In this document: positions 54,600 to 63,928 of the stretch, one piece after another
Layout of the letters: every line of letters starts with the position of its first letter
Numbering within the stretch: position 1 is the first letter of the stretch
Source of the DNA: JAPOUP01 sp965201085
GTDB lineage: Bacteria; Pseudomonadota; Alphaproteobacteria; Rhodobacterales; Rhodobacteraceae
Reading direction: 5' to 3'
DNA length: 64,000 bases
NCBI GenBank assembly: GCA_965201085.1
Contig: CBDAVS010000005.1
Coordinates: forward strand, 1-64,000
Made by a program: the position numbers and the translations under genes
The notes under the pieces: model-generated
The model's database searches: none
Told to the model about the DNA's origin: nothing
What the model saw: the letters and a program-made list of their open reading frames with translations, nothing else

Positions 54600-56718
54600 G
54601 ATTATGGTCCTGATCTGGTGTCTGGATGGATATGGGGATCCGGCGAAGCTCAACGTCGCCGCTGTCCAGCATACGCGCATCGAACTGTGAGGAGACAACG
54701 ATTGACGTCTCGTTCTCGGTGACGATCACCGGGCCCGAGACAGGGCCGACCGCGCCCAGTCCATGGCGGGGCACGATGGCGAACATCTGTTCGCTTTGCG
54801 AAGCGCTGTCGAAGACCTCGCGGCGGCTGGCCGGGATATCCTCTTTCCGGCCGGATGCACAGGGACCGAGATCGGGATGCGGGTCGGTGCTGACCGCGAC
54901 CGACAGGGTTACAATCTCGCCTGCTGCTATATCGCTGATACTGCGTCCAAATACACGCCGGTATTCCGCGTCAAAGAGGGCCTGCATGCGCTCGGCAGCA
55001 CCTTCTTCCAGCGGGCCCTCTGGCAAGGCGACCGGGATTTCATGTCCCTGACCATGATACCGCATAAAGGCGATGCGCCGCGCCGTCAGATCAGCATTCG
55101 GTTCAGCGCCCAGCATCACATGGGCATGCGCCTGTGACTGCATCGCCGCCAAGGCAGCGTTGGCGGCGTCAGCGGAGAAACTGTCCAGGTGTTGGTAATG
55201 CGTCTGCACTACCTCAAAGGAAATCGGCGCGCGAAGGAAGCCGATGGCTGAGCCGACGCCGGCATTGACCGGAATGACAATACGATCTATGCCCAGTTTG
55301 TCGGCCATTTGACATACATGCAGCGGCGCCGCGCCGCCAAAGGCAATCAATGCACGGTCATCCGTGTTTTTCCCGCTTTCAATCGCATGGACGCGTGCGG
55401 CGCTGGCCATGTTCTCACACACCATTTCGGTGATCCCGAAGGCGGCGGCGATAATGCCTATTCCCATTGGAGCGCCGACTGCCGAGGCAATCGACGCGTC
55501 TGCGCCCTCCGCATCAAGCTGCATCGCGCCACCTGCAAAGCCAAACGGAGCAATGCGCCCCATCGCCACATTTGCGTCTGTTACCGTGGGCCGTGTCCCG
55601 CCACGCCCGTAGCAGGCCGGTCCGGGTTCCGATCCGGCACTTTCGGGTCCGACAGCCAGCCGCCCCATCTCGTCAATATATGCGACAGACCCGCCACCGG
55701 CACCGATTTCGACCATGTCAATGACCGGGATGCGAAGGGGTATCCCGCTGTCTTTGCGAAACCTGTAGACCCGGGCGACTTCGAAGCGGCGGCTGGTCTG
55801 GGCGGCGGCATCGTCGATCAGGCAGATTTTGGCGGTAGTCCCGCCCATATCGAAAGAGATGGCCCTCTCGAGTTTCAGGCGCCGGGCTACGTCACACGCA
55901 AAGATCGCGCCGCCCGCCGGACCGGATTCGATCAGCCGCACCGGGAATTCGCAAGCCGTCTTGACGGTGGTCAGTCCTCCGCTGGACAGCATCATGAAAA
56001 TTTCACAGCCAACGCCCGCGTCTTTCATGCGCACGTCGAATTCGGTCAGGTATTTTGAGACCTGCGGCTGCACATAGGCATTGGTGCAGGTGGTCGAGAA
56101 ACGTTCGAACTCGCGGAATTCAGGAGAGATGTCCGAGGAAATGGATATCATCCAATCCGGGCGTCTGGCAGCGAAGAATTCGCGCGCCCGCATTTCATGC
56201 ACCGCGTTCACGTAGGAATGCAGAAAGCAGATCGCCAGGGACTGCGTTCCAGCCGCGTCCAGCTGGGGCAGAAGCTCCTCAAGCTGGCGCAAGGCGAGTG
56301 GCAGCAGAATCTCGCCGGCGCGGTTGAGGCGCTCCGTGACGGTAAATCGGCGGCGGCGCGGCACGAGAGGTTCCGGCTTGAGAATGTTGACATCGTACTG
56401 TTCGGGACGCCCCTCGGTACCGATTTCGATCACATCCCGGAACCCTTCCGTCGTGATCATCGAGGTAACCGCGCCCTTACGCTCGATCAGAGCGTTGGTC
56501 GCAAGCGTTGTGCCATGCACAATGAGGTCGATATCTTCAGGTTTGACGCACGCTTGGCGCACCACCCTGGACAGACCCTCCATACAGGCGTCAACGGGAT
56601 TTTCCAAAGTGGTAAGAAGCTTTGCGGTCAAACGGCGCTGACCAAATTCAAGCGCTATATCGGTGAATGTTCCTCCGATGTCGATCCCGACCCGCGCTGA
56701 GATGTTCTTGTCCGGCAT
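54586..56718 (-). CDS. hyuA: Hydantoinase/oxoprolinase subunit A (HyuA family)
   Basis: This is the 710-residue ATP-binding partner of HyuB. It starts with the ASKHA phosphate loop RVGIDIGGTFTDIAL and has VHGTTLATNALIERKG near residue 68. The second phosphate motif is ISFDMGGTTAKICLID, and the EPGPACYGRGG signature lies near residue 365. The substrate class (hydantoin, 5-oxoproline or a ketone) cannot be decided from these motifs. The ATG at 56718 is preceded by GGAGA. The operon continues with hyuB and an amidotransferase, and lies downstream of a TRAP importer and regulator on the same strand. Confidence 0.95.
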   Translation of the reverse strand: MPDKNISARVGIDIGGTFTDIALEFGQRRLTAKLLTTLENPVDACMEGLSRVVRQACVKPEDIDLIVHGTTLATNALIERKGAVTSMITTEGFRDVIEIGTEGRPEQYDVNILKPEPLVPRRRRFTVTERLNRAGEILLPLALRQLEELLPQLDAAGTQSLAICFLHSYVNAVHEMRAREFFAARRPDWMISISSDISPEFREFERFSTTCTNAYVQPQVSKYLTEFDVRMKDAGVGCEIFMMLSSGGLTTVKTACEFPVRLIESGPAGGAIFACDVARRLKLERAISFDMGGTTAKICLIDDAAAQTSRRFEVARVYRFRKDSGIPLRIPVIDMVEIGAGGGSVAYIDEMGRLAVGPESAGSEPGPACYGRGGTRPTVTDANVAMGRIAPFGFAGGAMQLDAEGADASIASAVGAPMGIGIIAAAFGITEMVCENMASAARVHAIESGKNTDDRALIAFGGAAPLHVCQMADKLGIDRIVIPVNAGVGSAIGFLRAPISFEVVQTHYQHLDSFSADAANAALAAMQSQAHAHVMLGAEPNADLTARRIAFMRYHGQGHEIPVALPEGPLEEGAAERMQALFDAEYRRVFGRSISDIAAGEIVTLSVAVSTDPHPDLGPCASGRKEDIPASRREVFDSASQSEQMFAIVPRHGLGAVGPVSGPVIVTENETSIVVSSQFDARMLDSGDVELRRIPISIQTPDQDHNHERA

Positions 56719-57507
56719 GCAGTGTCTCCATCACCTGAACGTCACGGTTCCGTCAATACCGTAGCTGCGAACGGCGAAGCGCCATTATGTATATTACATC
56801 GGAACCGCCTGCTTTGGTCACCGCACATAGCCAGGCATCAACGTGATCGTGGCTTCGTGCCGTTCGAGGGAAAATAAGCCGCCGGCACATCGGATCGGAC
56901 TGCTCCGGCGGCCAAGCGCATCCAGTGCCGCGTGTCCAAGGAAAAGGCCCACCCAGAACGCGATCGTTGTAACCGGGGTTTGCGCCGTCCGCAGAAGGAC
57001 AGCGTCTGAACACATCGGGCGGAGGTCCAGGATCCATCGAAACCTGTGCCGGCAAGGTGTCTGGCCGACTGGCGGCATCCGCCGACGTACATCCTAAGCG
57101 TGCCTCCCGCGTTTCGCGGCAATGGGCCCTTTCCGCATCTCTCGCCTCAGCCACCGCGTCAACGGCAGTCATTGGCAGCCGAGCCAGATATGGCACCTGT
57201 GGCATCCGGGCCTTCAGCAATCGGGCAAAATCCTCTCTTCGTTCATTCGCAAAGGGTTGCTTATGGGCTCTGAATTTACGGTCGGGATAGAGCTCAATGT
57301 GCCGTCTGTCCGCAATCGCGCCATGATCGGGCATGAGAACTGGCGCCTGACGACGGCTGTTCACGCTTTCAAGGGCTGTCTTGCCTAAAGAGCTGGTTCC
57401 GTCCGTGCCATACGCCAGCCCAAAATGAGAACTGGCAGGTTTGGTCGGCCGGGTGTACGGCTTGGGACTCATGCAGCCCTTTCCATCAAAGTCCACAGGA
57501 GTGAGCA
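56719..57507. other. Gap between regulator and hyuA with no recognised gene
   Basis: About 790 bases. A minus-strand frame covers nearly all of it, including stretches such as HIELYPDRKFRAHKQPFAN, but I recognise no family and the second half looks like translated noncoding DNA. It may hold a decayed gene and the hyuA promoter. Confidence 0.4.
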
Positions 57508-58509
57508 TTAGTTTGATAGCGACTTTATGGACCGTCGGCTTTCACGCCTGTCATCCAGCGGTGTATGATCGAACTCAGCCCGATATGTTCGAAAAAAATG
57601 TTCGGGCGAGCGAAAACCGCTGGCATATGCCACTTCAGTGGCCTGCAGATCGGTCTGCTGCATCAGCCTTCGACCATATTGGAGGCGAAGCCTATTATAG
57701 TAACGAACCGGTGTCATGTTGAAACATTGGCGAAACACACGGCCAAGCTGGCGCTGGGACAACCCGGCGCGTTTGGCCAATTCAGCGATCGTGAGCGGAA
57801 ACTCGACATGGGTTTCCATCTCGTCGATGATCGTGTTGACAGCGGACCGCGCCACGCCGATGCGGGCGCGCTTGAGGTACGGAAAATGATTTTCGCAGGT
57901 GGGCGGCTCCCCGGCAATGAACATGTCAGCCACTTCAGAAGCCAGATCATTGCCGAAATGAACGGCTATGGCATGCAGCATCATGGTCATTGTCGCCGTG
58001 CCGCCCGCACAGGTAAACCTGTTGCGGTCAAACTCAAAAGTGTTGCGCGACAGCCGTATGTTGGGGAAGGTCTCAGCGAAACTGTCGCGGTAATTCCAGT
58101 GGATCGTCGCCGAATACCCGTCAAGCAATCCGTCCTGCGCAAGAAACAATGCGCCAGCGCCGGCGGCGCCCAAATGTGTTCCTGTGGCAACAAGCCGGCG
58201 CAGCCAGTTCGCCAACGGCTGCGGAAGTTCCATAATGGGATCAAACCCTATGAACATGAACAGGTTATCGGATGACACAACATCGTCAATCGCCGAATCA
58301 ACAGGAAACGTCATTCCATTGATCGCCGTGACCGGTCTTCCGTCATCTGAAATGAGGTGCCATTCAAACAGCGTTCTGCCGCTCGAATCGTTCGCGATAC
58401 GTAACGGGTCCAGCACCGTTATGAACGGTACGATCGTGAATTTGTGCCCAATGTAGAAGTCTATTTTGATTGGCCAGCCTGCCGCTGATTCACGAAAAAC
58501 AGAAGCCAT
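57508..58509 (-). CDS. GlxA-type transcriptional regulator (DJ-1/PfpI plus AraC domains)
   Basis: The 333-residue regulator has an N-terminal DJ-1/PfpI-like domain (about 15-190) and a C-terminal AraC helix-turn-helix (about 230-325). The HTH reads FPLTIAELAKRAGLSQRQLG and QTDLQATEVAYASGFRSPEH. The Cys of catalytic DJ-1 proteins is absent (LGAAGAGALFLA), as in other regulators of this type. GlxA relatives often control breakdown of choline, carnitine, arginine or dimethylglycine-like compounds. It lies eight bases after the TRAP large permease and probably senses the imported substrate. Confidence 0.9.
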   Translation of the reverse strand: MASVFRESAAGWPIKIDFYIGHKFTIVPFITVLDPLRIANDSSGRTLFEWHLISDDGRPVTAINGMTFPVDSAIDDVVSSDNLFMFIGFDPIMELPQPLANWLRRLVATGTHLGAAGAGALFLAQDGLLDGYSATIHWNYRDSFAETFPNIRLSRNTFEFDRNRFTCAGGTATMTMMLHAIAVHFGNDLASEVADMFIAGEPPTCENHFPYLKRARIGVARSAVNTIIDEMETHVEFPLTIAELAKRAGLSQRQLGRVFRQCFNMTPVRYYNRLRLQYGRRLMQQTDLQATEVAYASGFRSPEHFFRTYRAEFDHTPLDDRRESRRSIKSLSN

Positions 58510-58516
58510 TTGCGCC

Positions 58517-59824
58517 TTACCTGTCCAGCGTTGACGGCAGCCAAAGAACCAACTGCGGAAATACAGTGATCAGCACTGTGCCGATGATCAGCAAGAAAAA
58601 GAACGGCATGGCCGATCGCGCGATCCTGAAAACGCTCTGGCCTGTCAAGCCTTGAATGACAAACAGGTTAAATCCAAGCGGTGGTGTGATCTGCGCCGCT
58701 TCGACGACCATGATGACAAAGACGCCGAACCAAAGCAGGTCGAACCCGGCCTGAGACACCAACGGGAGAACAACCGTTGTCGTTAGCACGATCATCGAGA
58801 TACCCTCAATGAAGCACCCGAGAAAGATATAAAGAATGCAAAGCGCCAGCATAAGCGTGTAGGGATGCAGCTCCAGCCCACCTACCCAGCCTGCGACGCC
58901 TGCCGGAATGCCCAGATAGGCGAACGACGTCGTCAGAAATGCAGCGCCGGAAAGTATCAGAAAGATCATGCAGGACAGCTGGGTCGCGCCCATCAGGCTT
59001 TCCGATACCATCCCAAGATTGAGTGTCCTCGAATATGCCGCAAGCAAGAGCGATCCCAGAACACCGCCTGCAGCGGCCTCTGTGGCCGTCGCGATACCCC
59101 CATAAATCGAACCGATGACAGCTCCGATCAGCAGCATCAACGGGAACAGCCCCTTCGATCGTTCAAGCTTTTCACGCATTGTCAATGTCTCGACCGCATT
59201 GGGTGCGACCCGTTTGGACAGCAAAGCGCGCAAAATGATGAACCCAGAAAAGAGAACGATGATCAGCAGACCGGGAACGATACCTGCCAAAAACAGCCTC
59301 ACAATGGAGGTATCTGCCGCCACCCCGTAGACGATCATGATTATGGAAGGGGGAATCAGCAGTCCCAGGGTTGCCGATCCGGCCAGGCTGCCAACAGCCA
59401 GTGATCTGTCATACCCCAGCCGCTTAAGCTCCGGCAGTGACATGCGGCCGACCGTCGCGCAGGTGGCCGCCGATGATCCGCACACAGCTGCGAATATGCC
59501 ACACCCCGCGACATTTACATGCAGCAGGCGTCCCGGCAGCCAGGACAGCCAAGGTGCCAGGCCTCGAAACAGCGTCTCAGAGAGTTTGGCTCTGAACAGA
59601 ATTTCGCCCATCCAGATGAACAGGGGCAATGCCGCCAGAGACCAGCTGGCGTTCGTCTGCCAAATTGACGTCGCCAGTGATTTTTCGACGGGAACAGAGG
59701 TGAAAAAAGTCAACCCAATCCAGCCGACCCCCAATAGGGACAAGGCGATCCACAATCCCGAACCCAAAAACAGAAACAGGAAAAACAAGATTGTCAGCGC
59801 GACCTGAGCAGTTTCCGGCGACAT
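58517..59824 (-). CDS. TRAP transporter large permease (DctM family), second system
   Basis: About 435 residues with roughly twelve hydrophobic segments. Family blocks are LAALPLFIWMGEILFRAKLS near residue 58, ATLGLLIPPSIIMIVYG near 150, and ITPPLGFNLFVIQGLTG near the end. The ATG at 59824 lies nine bases after the DctQ stop; a longer frame overlaps DctQ and is not family-like. It sits between the small permease and the regulator. Confidence 0.93.
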   Translation of the reverse strand: MSPETAQVALTILFFLFLFLGSGLWIALSLLGVGWIGLTFFTSVPVEKSLATSIWQTNASWSLAALPLFIWMGEILFRAKLSETLFRGLAPWLSWLPGRLLHVNVAGCGIFAAVCGSSAATCATVGRMSLPELKRLGYDRSLAVGSLAGSATLGLLIPPSIIMIVYGVAADTSIVRLFLAGIVPGLLIIVLFSGFIILRALLSKRVAPNAVETLTMREKLERSKGLFPLMLLIGAVIGSIYGGIATATEAAAGGVLGSLLLAAYSRTLNLGMVSESLMGATQLSCMIFLILSGAAFLTTSFAYLGIPAGVAGWVGGLELHPYTLMLALCILYIFLGCFIEGISMIVLTTTVVLPLVSQAGFDLLWFGVFVIMVVEAAQITPPLGFNLFVIQGLTGQSVFRIARSAMPFFFLLIIGTVLITVFPQLVLWLPSTLDR

Positions 59825-59832
59825 GTGCCCGT

Positions 59833-60357
59833 TCAATCTTTGTCGACGTTTCCAGGCTCTTCGCCCGCTGCGGCGCACATGTAGGACGGCTCCGCTCCCA
59901 TCAGCAGCGTGAATATTTCATCCAGAATGGCGATGGTCAGAATCGCGGAGCCGACGGGAATTGAAATCTGCGGGATCCAGAGGGGAATGTTGATCAATCC
60001 CTGCGAGAGATCGTCAAAGCGAATGGAATCCAACACCATGTCGATAGAAGAATACGCAAGGTAGGCGACAAAAAACTGGGCAATACACAAAACGGTGAGC
60101 TCCATCGACCGTCTGGCGCGCCTCGCTTTATCAATGAAAAGCGTAACACGGATATGCCGGCCATTGCGGAATGTATAGGCGAGCGGCAGAAATCCAGCCG
60201 CTACGACGCTCCAGGCTATCAGATCGTCGGCACCCTTGACCTGGACACCAATTTGACGACCGACAACCTGGGCGCATATCAAAAGGCCAATAACCACGAC
60301 AAAGAACGCGCCCATCACGGCCGTCCCAATGTAGATTGCGTCAAGGAACTTTCGCAT
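59833..60357 (-). CDS. TRAP transporter small permease (DctQ family), second system
   Basis: The 174-residue protein has four membrane segments (about 10-32, 45-65, 85-108, 130-152). The DctQ-type ADDLIAWSVVAAGFLPLAY and FRNGRHIRVTLFID stretches are present. It follows the binding protein by 44 bases on the minus strand. Confidence 0.9.
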   Translation of the reverse strand: MRKFLDAIYIGTAVMGAFFVVVIGLLICAQVVGRQIGVQVKGADDLIAWSVVAAGFLPLAYTFRNGRHIRVTLFIDKARRARRSMELTVLCIAQFFVAYLAYSSIDMVLDSIRFDDLSQGLINIPLWIPQISIPVGSAILTIAILDEIFTLLMGAEPSYMCAAAGEEPGNVDKD

Positions 60358-60401
60358 GTCCTGGATGGCCCCATGGTTATCTGAACGGTCTTCAGGAGAG
60401 C

Positions 60402-61379
60402 CTATTCCGGCGACTGATACGCCTGATAGAAGGCCGCGCCATCATCGCCAGCCTTTGCAAGCCATTCTTCAACCATTGTGGCTCCAATCGCTTCAAGCTG
60501 GCCCATCAGCTCCGGCCCCGGCACAACGACATCCATGCCATTTGCGGACAGATTTGCCGTCAACTCGGCCTGAACATCGTTTGACGTAATCCAGCCGCGC
60601 GTTTCGGCCTTGGCCGCCGCCGCCAGTACCGCGTCCTGCTGCTCTTCCGACAGCCCGTTGAAGGCGTCGATGTTCATAACGACCATATTCTTGTTGTTCA
60701 TGGCATTCACATCGTAATAATGTGAGGTGAAATCCCAAGCCTTTGTGTAATTGCCGGTGGCTGCGGATGTAATCATCGCACTGACCACACCTGTAGCGAA
60801 AGCCTGTGGCACCTCGGCCGACTGCACGGTTGTCGGCACAGCGCCCATCAGCTCGGCGAAGCGGGCTGTCAAGGCATTATACGCCCGAAATTTCACGCCC
60901 TCAAAATCAGATGTCGCCGCGATGGGCTTTTGCGCGTAGAGACCTTGGCCTGGCCATGGCACTGCAAACAAGGGCATAAGGCCTCTTTGTTCAAGCCGTG
61001 CTTCAATGAATGGCAATGTCAGTTCGTATACCTGCCAGGCGGTCATCTGGCCGCGGGAAAGAAATGGAATGCCATCGACCTCAAAGAAGGGGCTTTCCTG
61101 ACCATATGCGGACAGCAGGATTTCTCCGACCTGCACCTGACCCGTCTGAACGCCGCGCATGATTTCGGGCATCTTCAGCAACGACGCGCCCGTATGCAAG
61201 GTGAACGACACTTCGCCGCCCGTCATCTCTTCAACATCAGCGGCGAACCGAACGATGTTCTGGGTATGGAAGTTCGTGTCTTGATACGCAGTCGCAACGC
61301 TGAGATTTGTGTTAGCCGCCGACACTGACGCGATGGCCGCGAAGCCGATCGCTGCTAGTAGCTTCGATAAGGTTTTCAC
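60402..61379 (-). CDS. TRAP transporter substrate-binding protein (DctP family), second system
   Basis: The 325-residue receptor has a signal peptide of about 21 residues ending SAAN. The ligand-binding arginine is in GVKFRAYNALTARFAELMG near residue 168. The start is GTG, preceded by AAGGGAG. It is the first gene of the dctP-dctQ-dctM-regulator unit, and the hydantoinase genes follow in the same direction. By context the ligand may be a cyclic amide or a related amino-acid derivative. Confidence 0.92.
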   Translation of the reverse strand: MKTLSKLLAAIGFAAIASVSAANTNLSVATAYQDTNFHTQNIVRFAADVEEMTGGEVSFTLHTGASLLKMPEIMRGVQTGQVQVGEILLSAYGQESPFFEVDGIPFLSRGQMTAWQVYELTLPFIEARLEQRGLMPLFAVPWPGQGLYAQKPIAATSDFEGVKFRAYNALTARFAELMGAVPTTVQSAEVPQAFATGVVSAMITSAATGNYTKAWDFTSHYYDVNAMNNKNMVVMNIDAFNGLSEEQQDAVLAAAAKAETRGWITSNDVQAELTANLSANGMDVVVPGPELMGQLEAIGATMVEEWLAKAGDDGAAFYQAYQSPE

Positions 61380-61524
61380 GGTAGTTCTCCCTTGGCTATG
61401 GTGATCGGGTGATCAGGCCAATTCCCGTGTGATGGCTCAGAACCAAGACCACCAGTGCGGGTCCGGCACTGAACGATCGGTGACAAACAGTTGCCCCATT
61501 GGCATAGTCGGGCACAGGTCTGCC

Positions 61525-61569
61525 TGAGTCGTGATTATTTTCGACTCATAAATGATATTTTTCGACTCA
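61525..61569. promoter_or_regulatory. CGACTCA repeat cluster, possible operator of the TRAP/hydantoinase island
   Basis: TTTTCGACTCA occurs at 61538-61548 and again at 61559-61569, exactly 21 bases apart. An inverted copy, TGAGTCG, is at 61525-61531. Direct repeats two helical turns apart are what AraC-type dimers bind, and the site lies about 150 bases upstream of the dctP start. It also lies next to the tail of an IS5-type remnant, so it may instead be part of that element's end. Confidence 0.4.
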
Positions 61570-61780
61570 ATTTAAGGCCCGTTGACATTCGCCCCGCGGC
61601 GATCACGGAGGCGGCCGCAGGAAACGTCGCCCGGAAGCCCGGCCCCGTCCCGTCACAGCGGGTGGCGACGGCCCGGAACCCCCTGATCCTCACGAAACGG
61701 TTCCCGATCCGGTGCCACCATTTATACATCCCTTCGTCGTGCCCGCGCACCCCCTTCCGGTTCCCGCGGGAGGGAATCAC
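61570..61780 (-). pseudogene. IS5-type transposase C-terminal fragment
   Basis: The minus strand reads IPSRGNRKGVRGHDEGMYKW, RHRIGNRFVRIRGFRAVATR and then GFRATFPAAASVIAAGRMST. These are the C-terminal blocks of IS5-like transposases, in which the glutamate of the usual HRIENFF motif is here changed (HRIGNRF). The N-terminal half is absent. It is a decayed fragment distinct from the IS5-family element at 22.4 kb. Confidence 0.7.
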
Positions 61781-62739
61781 CGCCTCCGCCCCGCGCCCGC
61801 CGGGTTTCCCGACGGGCCGGTCCGCTTCAAAGTTTCACCTATGAACAAAGCAGGAGCATCGTGCTGTGTCCTGCGACAGCGCAATGCGCGCGGCCAGTTC
61901 AGCCTTCCCCTGCCTTGCGGGTGCCTTAACTTGACATGGAGGGAGCCGGTCACGGCCTAGCGCCGGACGGAAGCCGCGCGCCGCTATTTCAGCCTTGCCC
62001 GTAGACAGCGGCTGGAGCCGATGACCGGGTGCCGGATGCGGCAGCGGTGCGCGACGGCCAGCAAGACGTCGCGCCGGTTCCGAGCCTGCGCTGCCGGACG
62101 CTGGATTCATGGAGCCGGTGGGCAGCCGGCAAGGTCGAGACCTAGCCGGGCGACAGCCTGCCGAGGCGGCTTTTGCTGAACGGGACCCGAAAACTCTGGG
62201 AGGGCGCTGGCTCCCGAACCATTCGACCGTGTCGAAGGGATCCTGTCCTAGACCGAAGATCATGGCTCCTGATTCGCATGGATTCATCACGCAATTAAAT
62301 GTGCGGCATTGATAGGGCCCAGCCGGGCTGACTTCGCAACGATGCCGGTGCCGCGGCGGATGACGGAACGGGTCGCGGGCCGCGGGCCGCGGGAGCGGCG
62401 CGTTTGACTGCCAGTGGATCCGGCAGTTCCTGCCGTACGGGCTCCGGGACGCCTTCCGCCCCGGTGGCGCCGTGGGCCCCTGCTCCCGTATGTCCGCCAA
62501 GCCGAACGCATTGCGGAGGACCGTTCGCGGCGCCCGCCGCGCCCTGCCCATCAGTCAAATTTTCTCTGAACATAAGATTCCGAGTCTGCTGCAGGAGCTC
62601 ATGGAAGAGCGGATCACCATTCGCCCCGCGCCTTTTTCCGACGCTGGACTTGAGAGGCTGAGGGCATTCGGGCATCAAGAGGCCTTCGCCGGGTGCGCGG
62701 CGTACACCAGCGCGGTCTGCTCGGACTTCGGATTCCGAG
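61781..62739. other. GC-rich region without recognised genes
   Basis: About 960 bases between two pseudogenes. Frames are long because of the base composition, but none is family-like. I saw no RNA gene or clear repeat. Confidence 0.35.
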
Positions 62740-63234
62740 GCCTAGGAGGCGAGCTGCGGGAGTACGGACGCATCGATGGCCTCCGCTACGCCATAGTCAT
62801 CGTGATGACCGATACGGACGTCGACGGCGCCCATATCGCTTCGCTGCTCATGACTTTTTTCTTCGTCCAGATGCGCCCGATGATCGATGCCGGACATCTG
62901 TTCCTGGGCTGTCCGCCGCTCTACCGGCTTACCCAGGGCGCCAAGAGGGTCTACTGCCTTGACGGGGAGGAACGGGACGCCTAGCTGGAAAGGGTCTTGG
63001 CGGGAAGGGCAGGATCGACGTCAGCCGTTTCGAGGGGCTCGGGGAAATGGAAGCCAAGGACCTCAAGGACACCACGATGAACCCCGCCACCCGCAGGCTC
63101 ATTCGGGTCTCCATCGACGAGGATTCACCGGGCGAGACCTGAGACCTCGTCGAACGCCTCATGGGGAAGAGGCCGGAGCTCAGGTTTCAGTACATCCAGC
63201 GGAACGCGCGCTTCGCGGAGGGGCTCGACCTCTG
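62740..63234 (+). pseudogene. parE: Topoisomerase IV subunit B (ParE), C-terminal fragment, broken
   Basis: The frame reads LRYAIVIVMTDTDVDGAHIA and then SLLMTFFFVQMRPMIDAGHL and PPLYRLTQGAKRVY, the TOPRIM DxD region of ParE. A stop at about 62983 and a frameshift follow. In the new frame GRIDVSRFEGLGEMEAKDLK and DTTMNPATRRLIRVSIDED continue, a TGA at 63139 interrupts, and ERLMGKRPELRFQYIQRNAR ends at 63234. The EGDSAGG part of the TOPRIM domain and the ATPase half are missing. A working parE must lie elsewhere. Confidence 0.8.
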
Positions 63235-63578
63235 AGCGAGACCGGCTGTCCGTGGGCCGGACGGCTTTCAGCGCACCGGAACCGCCGCAGCGACAGGAAC
63301 GCCACCGGCGGTATGCCGAAAACACCAGCGTGGACTGTCCGGCGGAACGAGCTTCACCGTTTTCAGGTACCGAAGAGCGGCGGGGTCTTGATGGGCGGGC
63401 CTGACATGGGCGCAAAGGGAAGAACCGTCCTTTCGGTCACGTCGCCGAATCACCTGGAGCGCATAGCGCATCGGGAACCAGCCGGACCGCCTCCGAAATA
63501 AGCACGGCGCGCGGGCATCCCGCTCCACCTCGGCTCAATCCTCTCTGCCTGACAGGCGCCCGTCGTGACCGGGTTGGC
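63235..63578. other. Short region without recognised genes
   Basis: About 340 bases after the ParE fragment. No family-like frame, repeat or promoter stands out. Confidence 0.3.
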
Positions 63579-63758
63579 ATGGCCGATGGTCGTGCAACGC
63601 CCGAGAAAGCCTATGATTTCTTCACCCCTTTGGCACTGAGCGAGGAGAACCATCAAAAGGCGTTGGCCAACGGTTTCCCGAAAGACATTCAGGTCTACTA
63701 CGTGGATCAAGCTTTGGAGATCGCCGAAAAAGGCTTCCGCCATCGTGGGAAACGATGA
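63579..63758 (+). CDS. Small hypothetical protein or C-terminal fragment
   Basis: The 59-residue frame reads MADGRATPEKAYDFFTPLAL, SEENHQKALANGFPKDIQVY and ends YVDQALEIAEKGFRHRGKR. It has a natural amino-acid mix, unlike the surrounding noncoding DNA. The stop overlaps the ATG of the following desaturase-like frame in an ATGA, indicating coupling. I do not recognise a family. It may be the end of a larger protein whose upstream part has been lost. Confidence 0.4.
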   Translation: MADGRATPEKAYDFFTPLALSEENHQKALANGFPKDIQVYYVDQALEIAEKGFRHRGKR

Positions 63759-63928
63759 AGACGCTACAGGCTGATTGGATCGCCTTCATCCTGGCGCGTA
63801 ATATCGCGCTGTTGATCCTGGTCGCCGGCGGCCTTCACCTTTGGCGCTGGCGCTGGCAAGGGCGTCTCTGCGAATATAATGGTGGCTGGCAAGACAGGAA
63901 TGATGGAGTTATGCCCGAAAGTTGGTGA
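63755..63928 (+). pseudogene. Sterol desaturase/fatty acid hydroxylase-like protein, N-terminal fragment
   Basis: The frame reads MKTLQADWIAFILARNIALL and then ILVAGGLHLWRWRWQGRL, the usual first membrane helix and following stretch of sterol desaturase-family proteins. After about residue 38 the sequence stops resembling the family and ends at 63928. The histidine boxes would come later and are absent. The change near 63865 suggests another insertion or deletion that continues past the window. Confidence 0.5.

Noticed and set aside
56753..57508. A 251-codon minus-strand gene between the regulator and hyuA
   Set aside because: No recognisable family. The second half reads like translated noncoding DNA, and no ribosome site supports a start. 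Kept only as an undefined gap.
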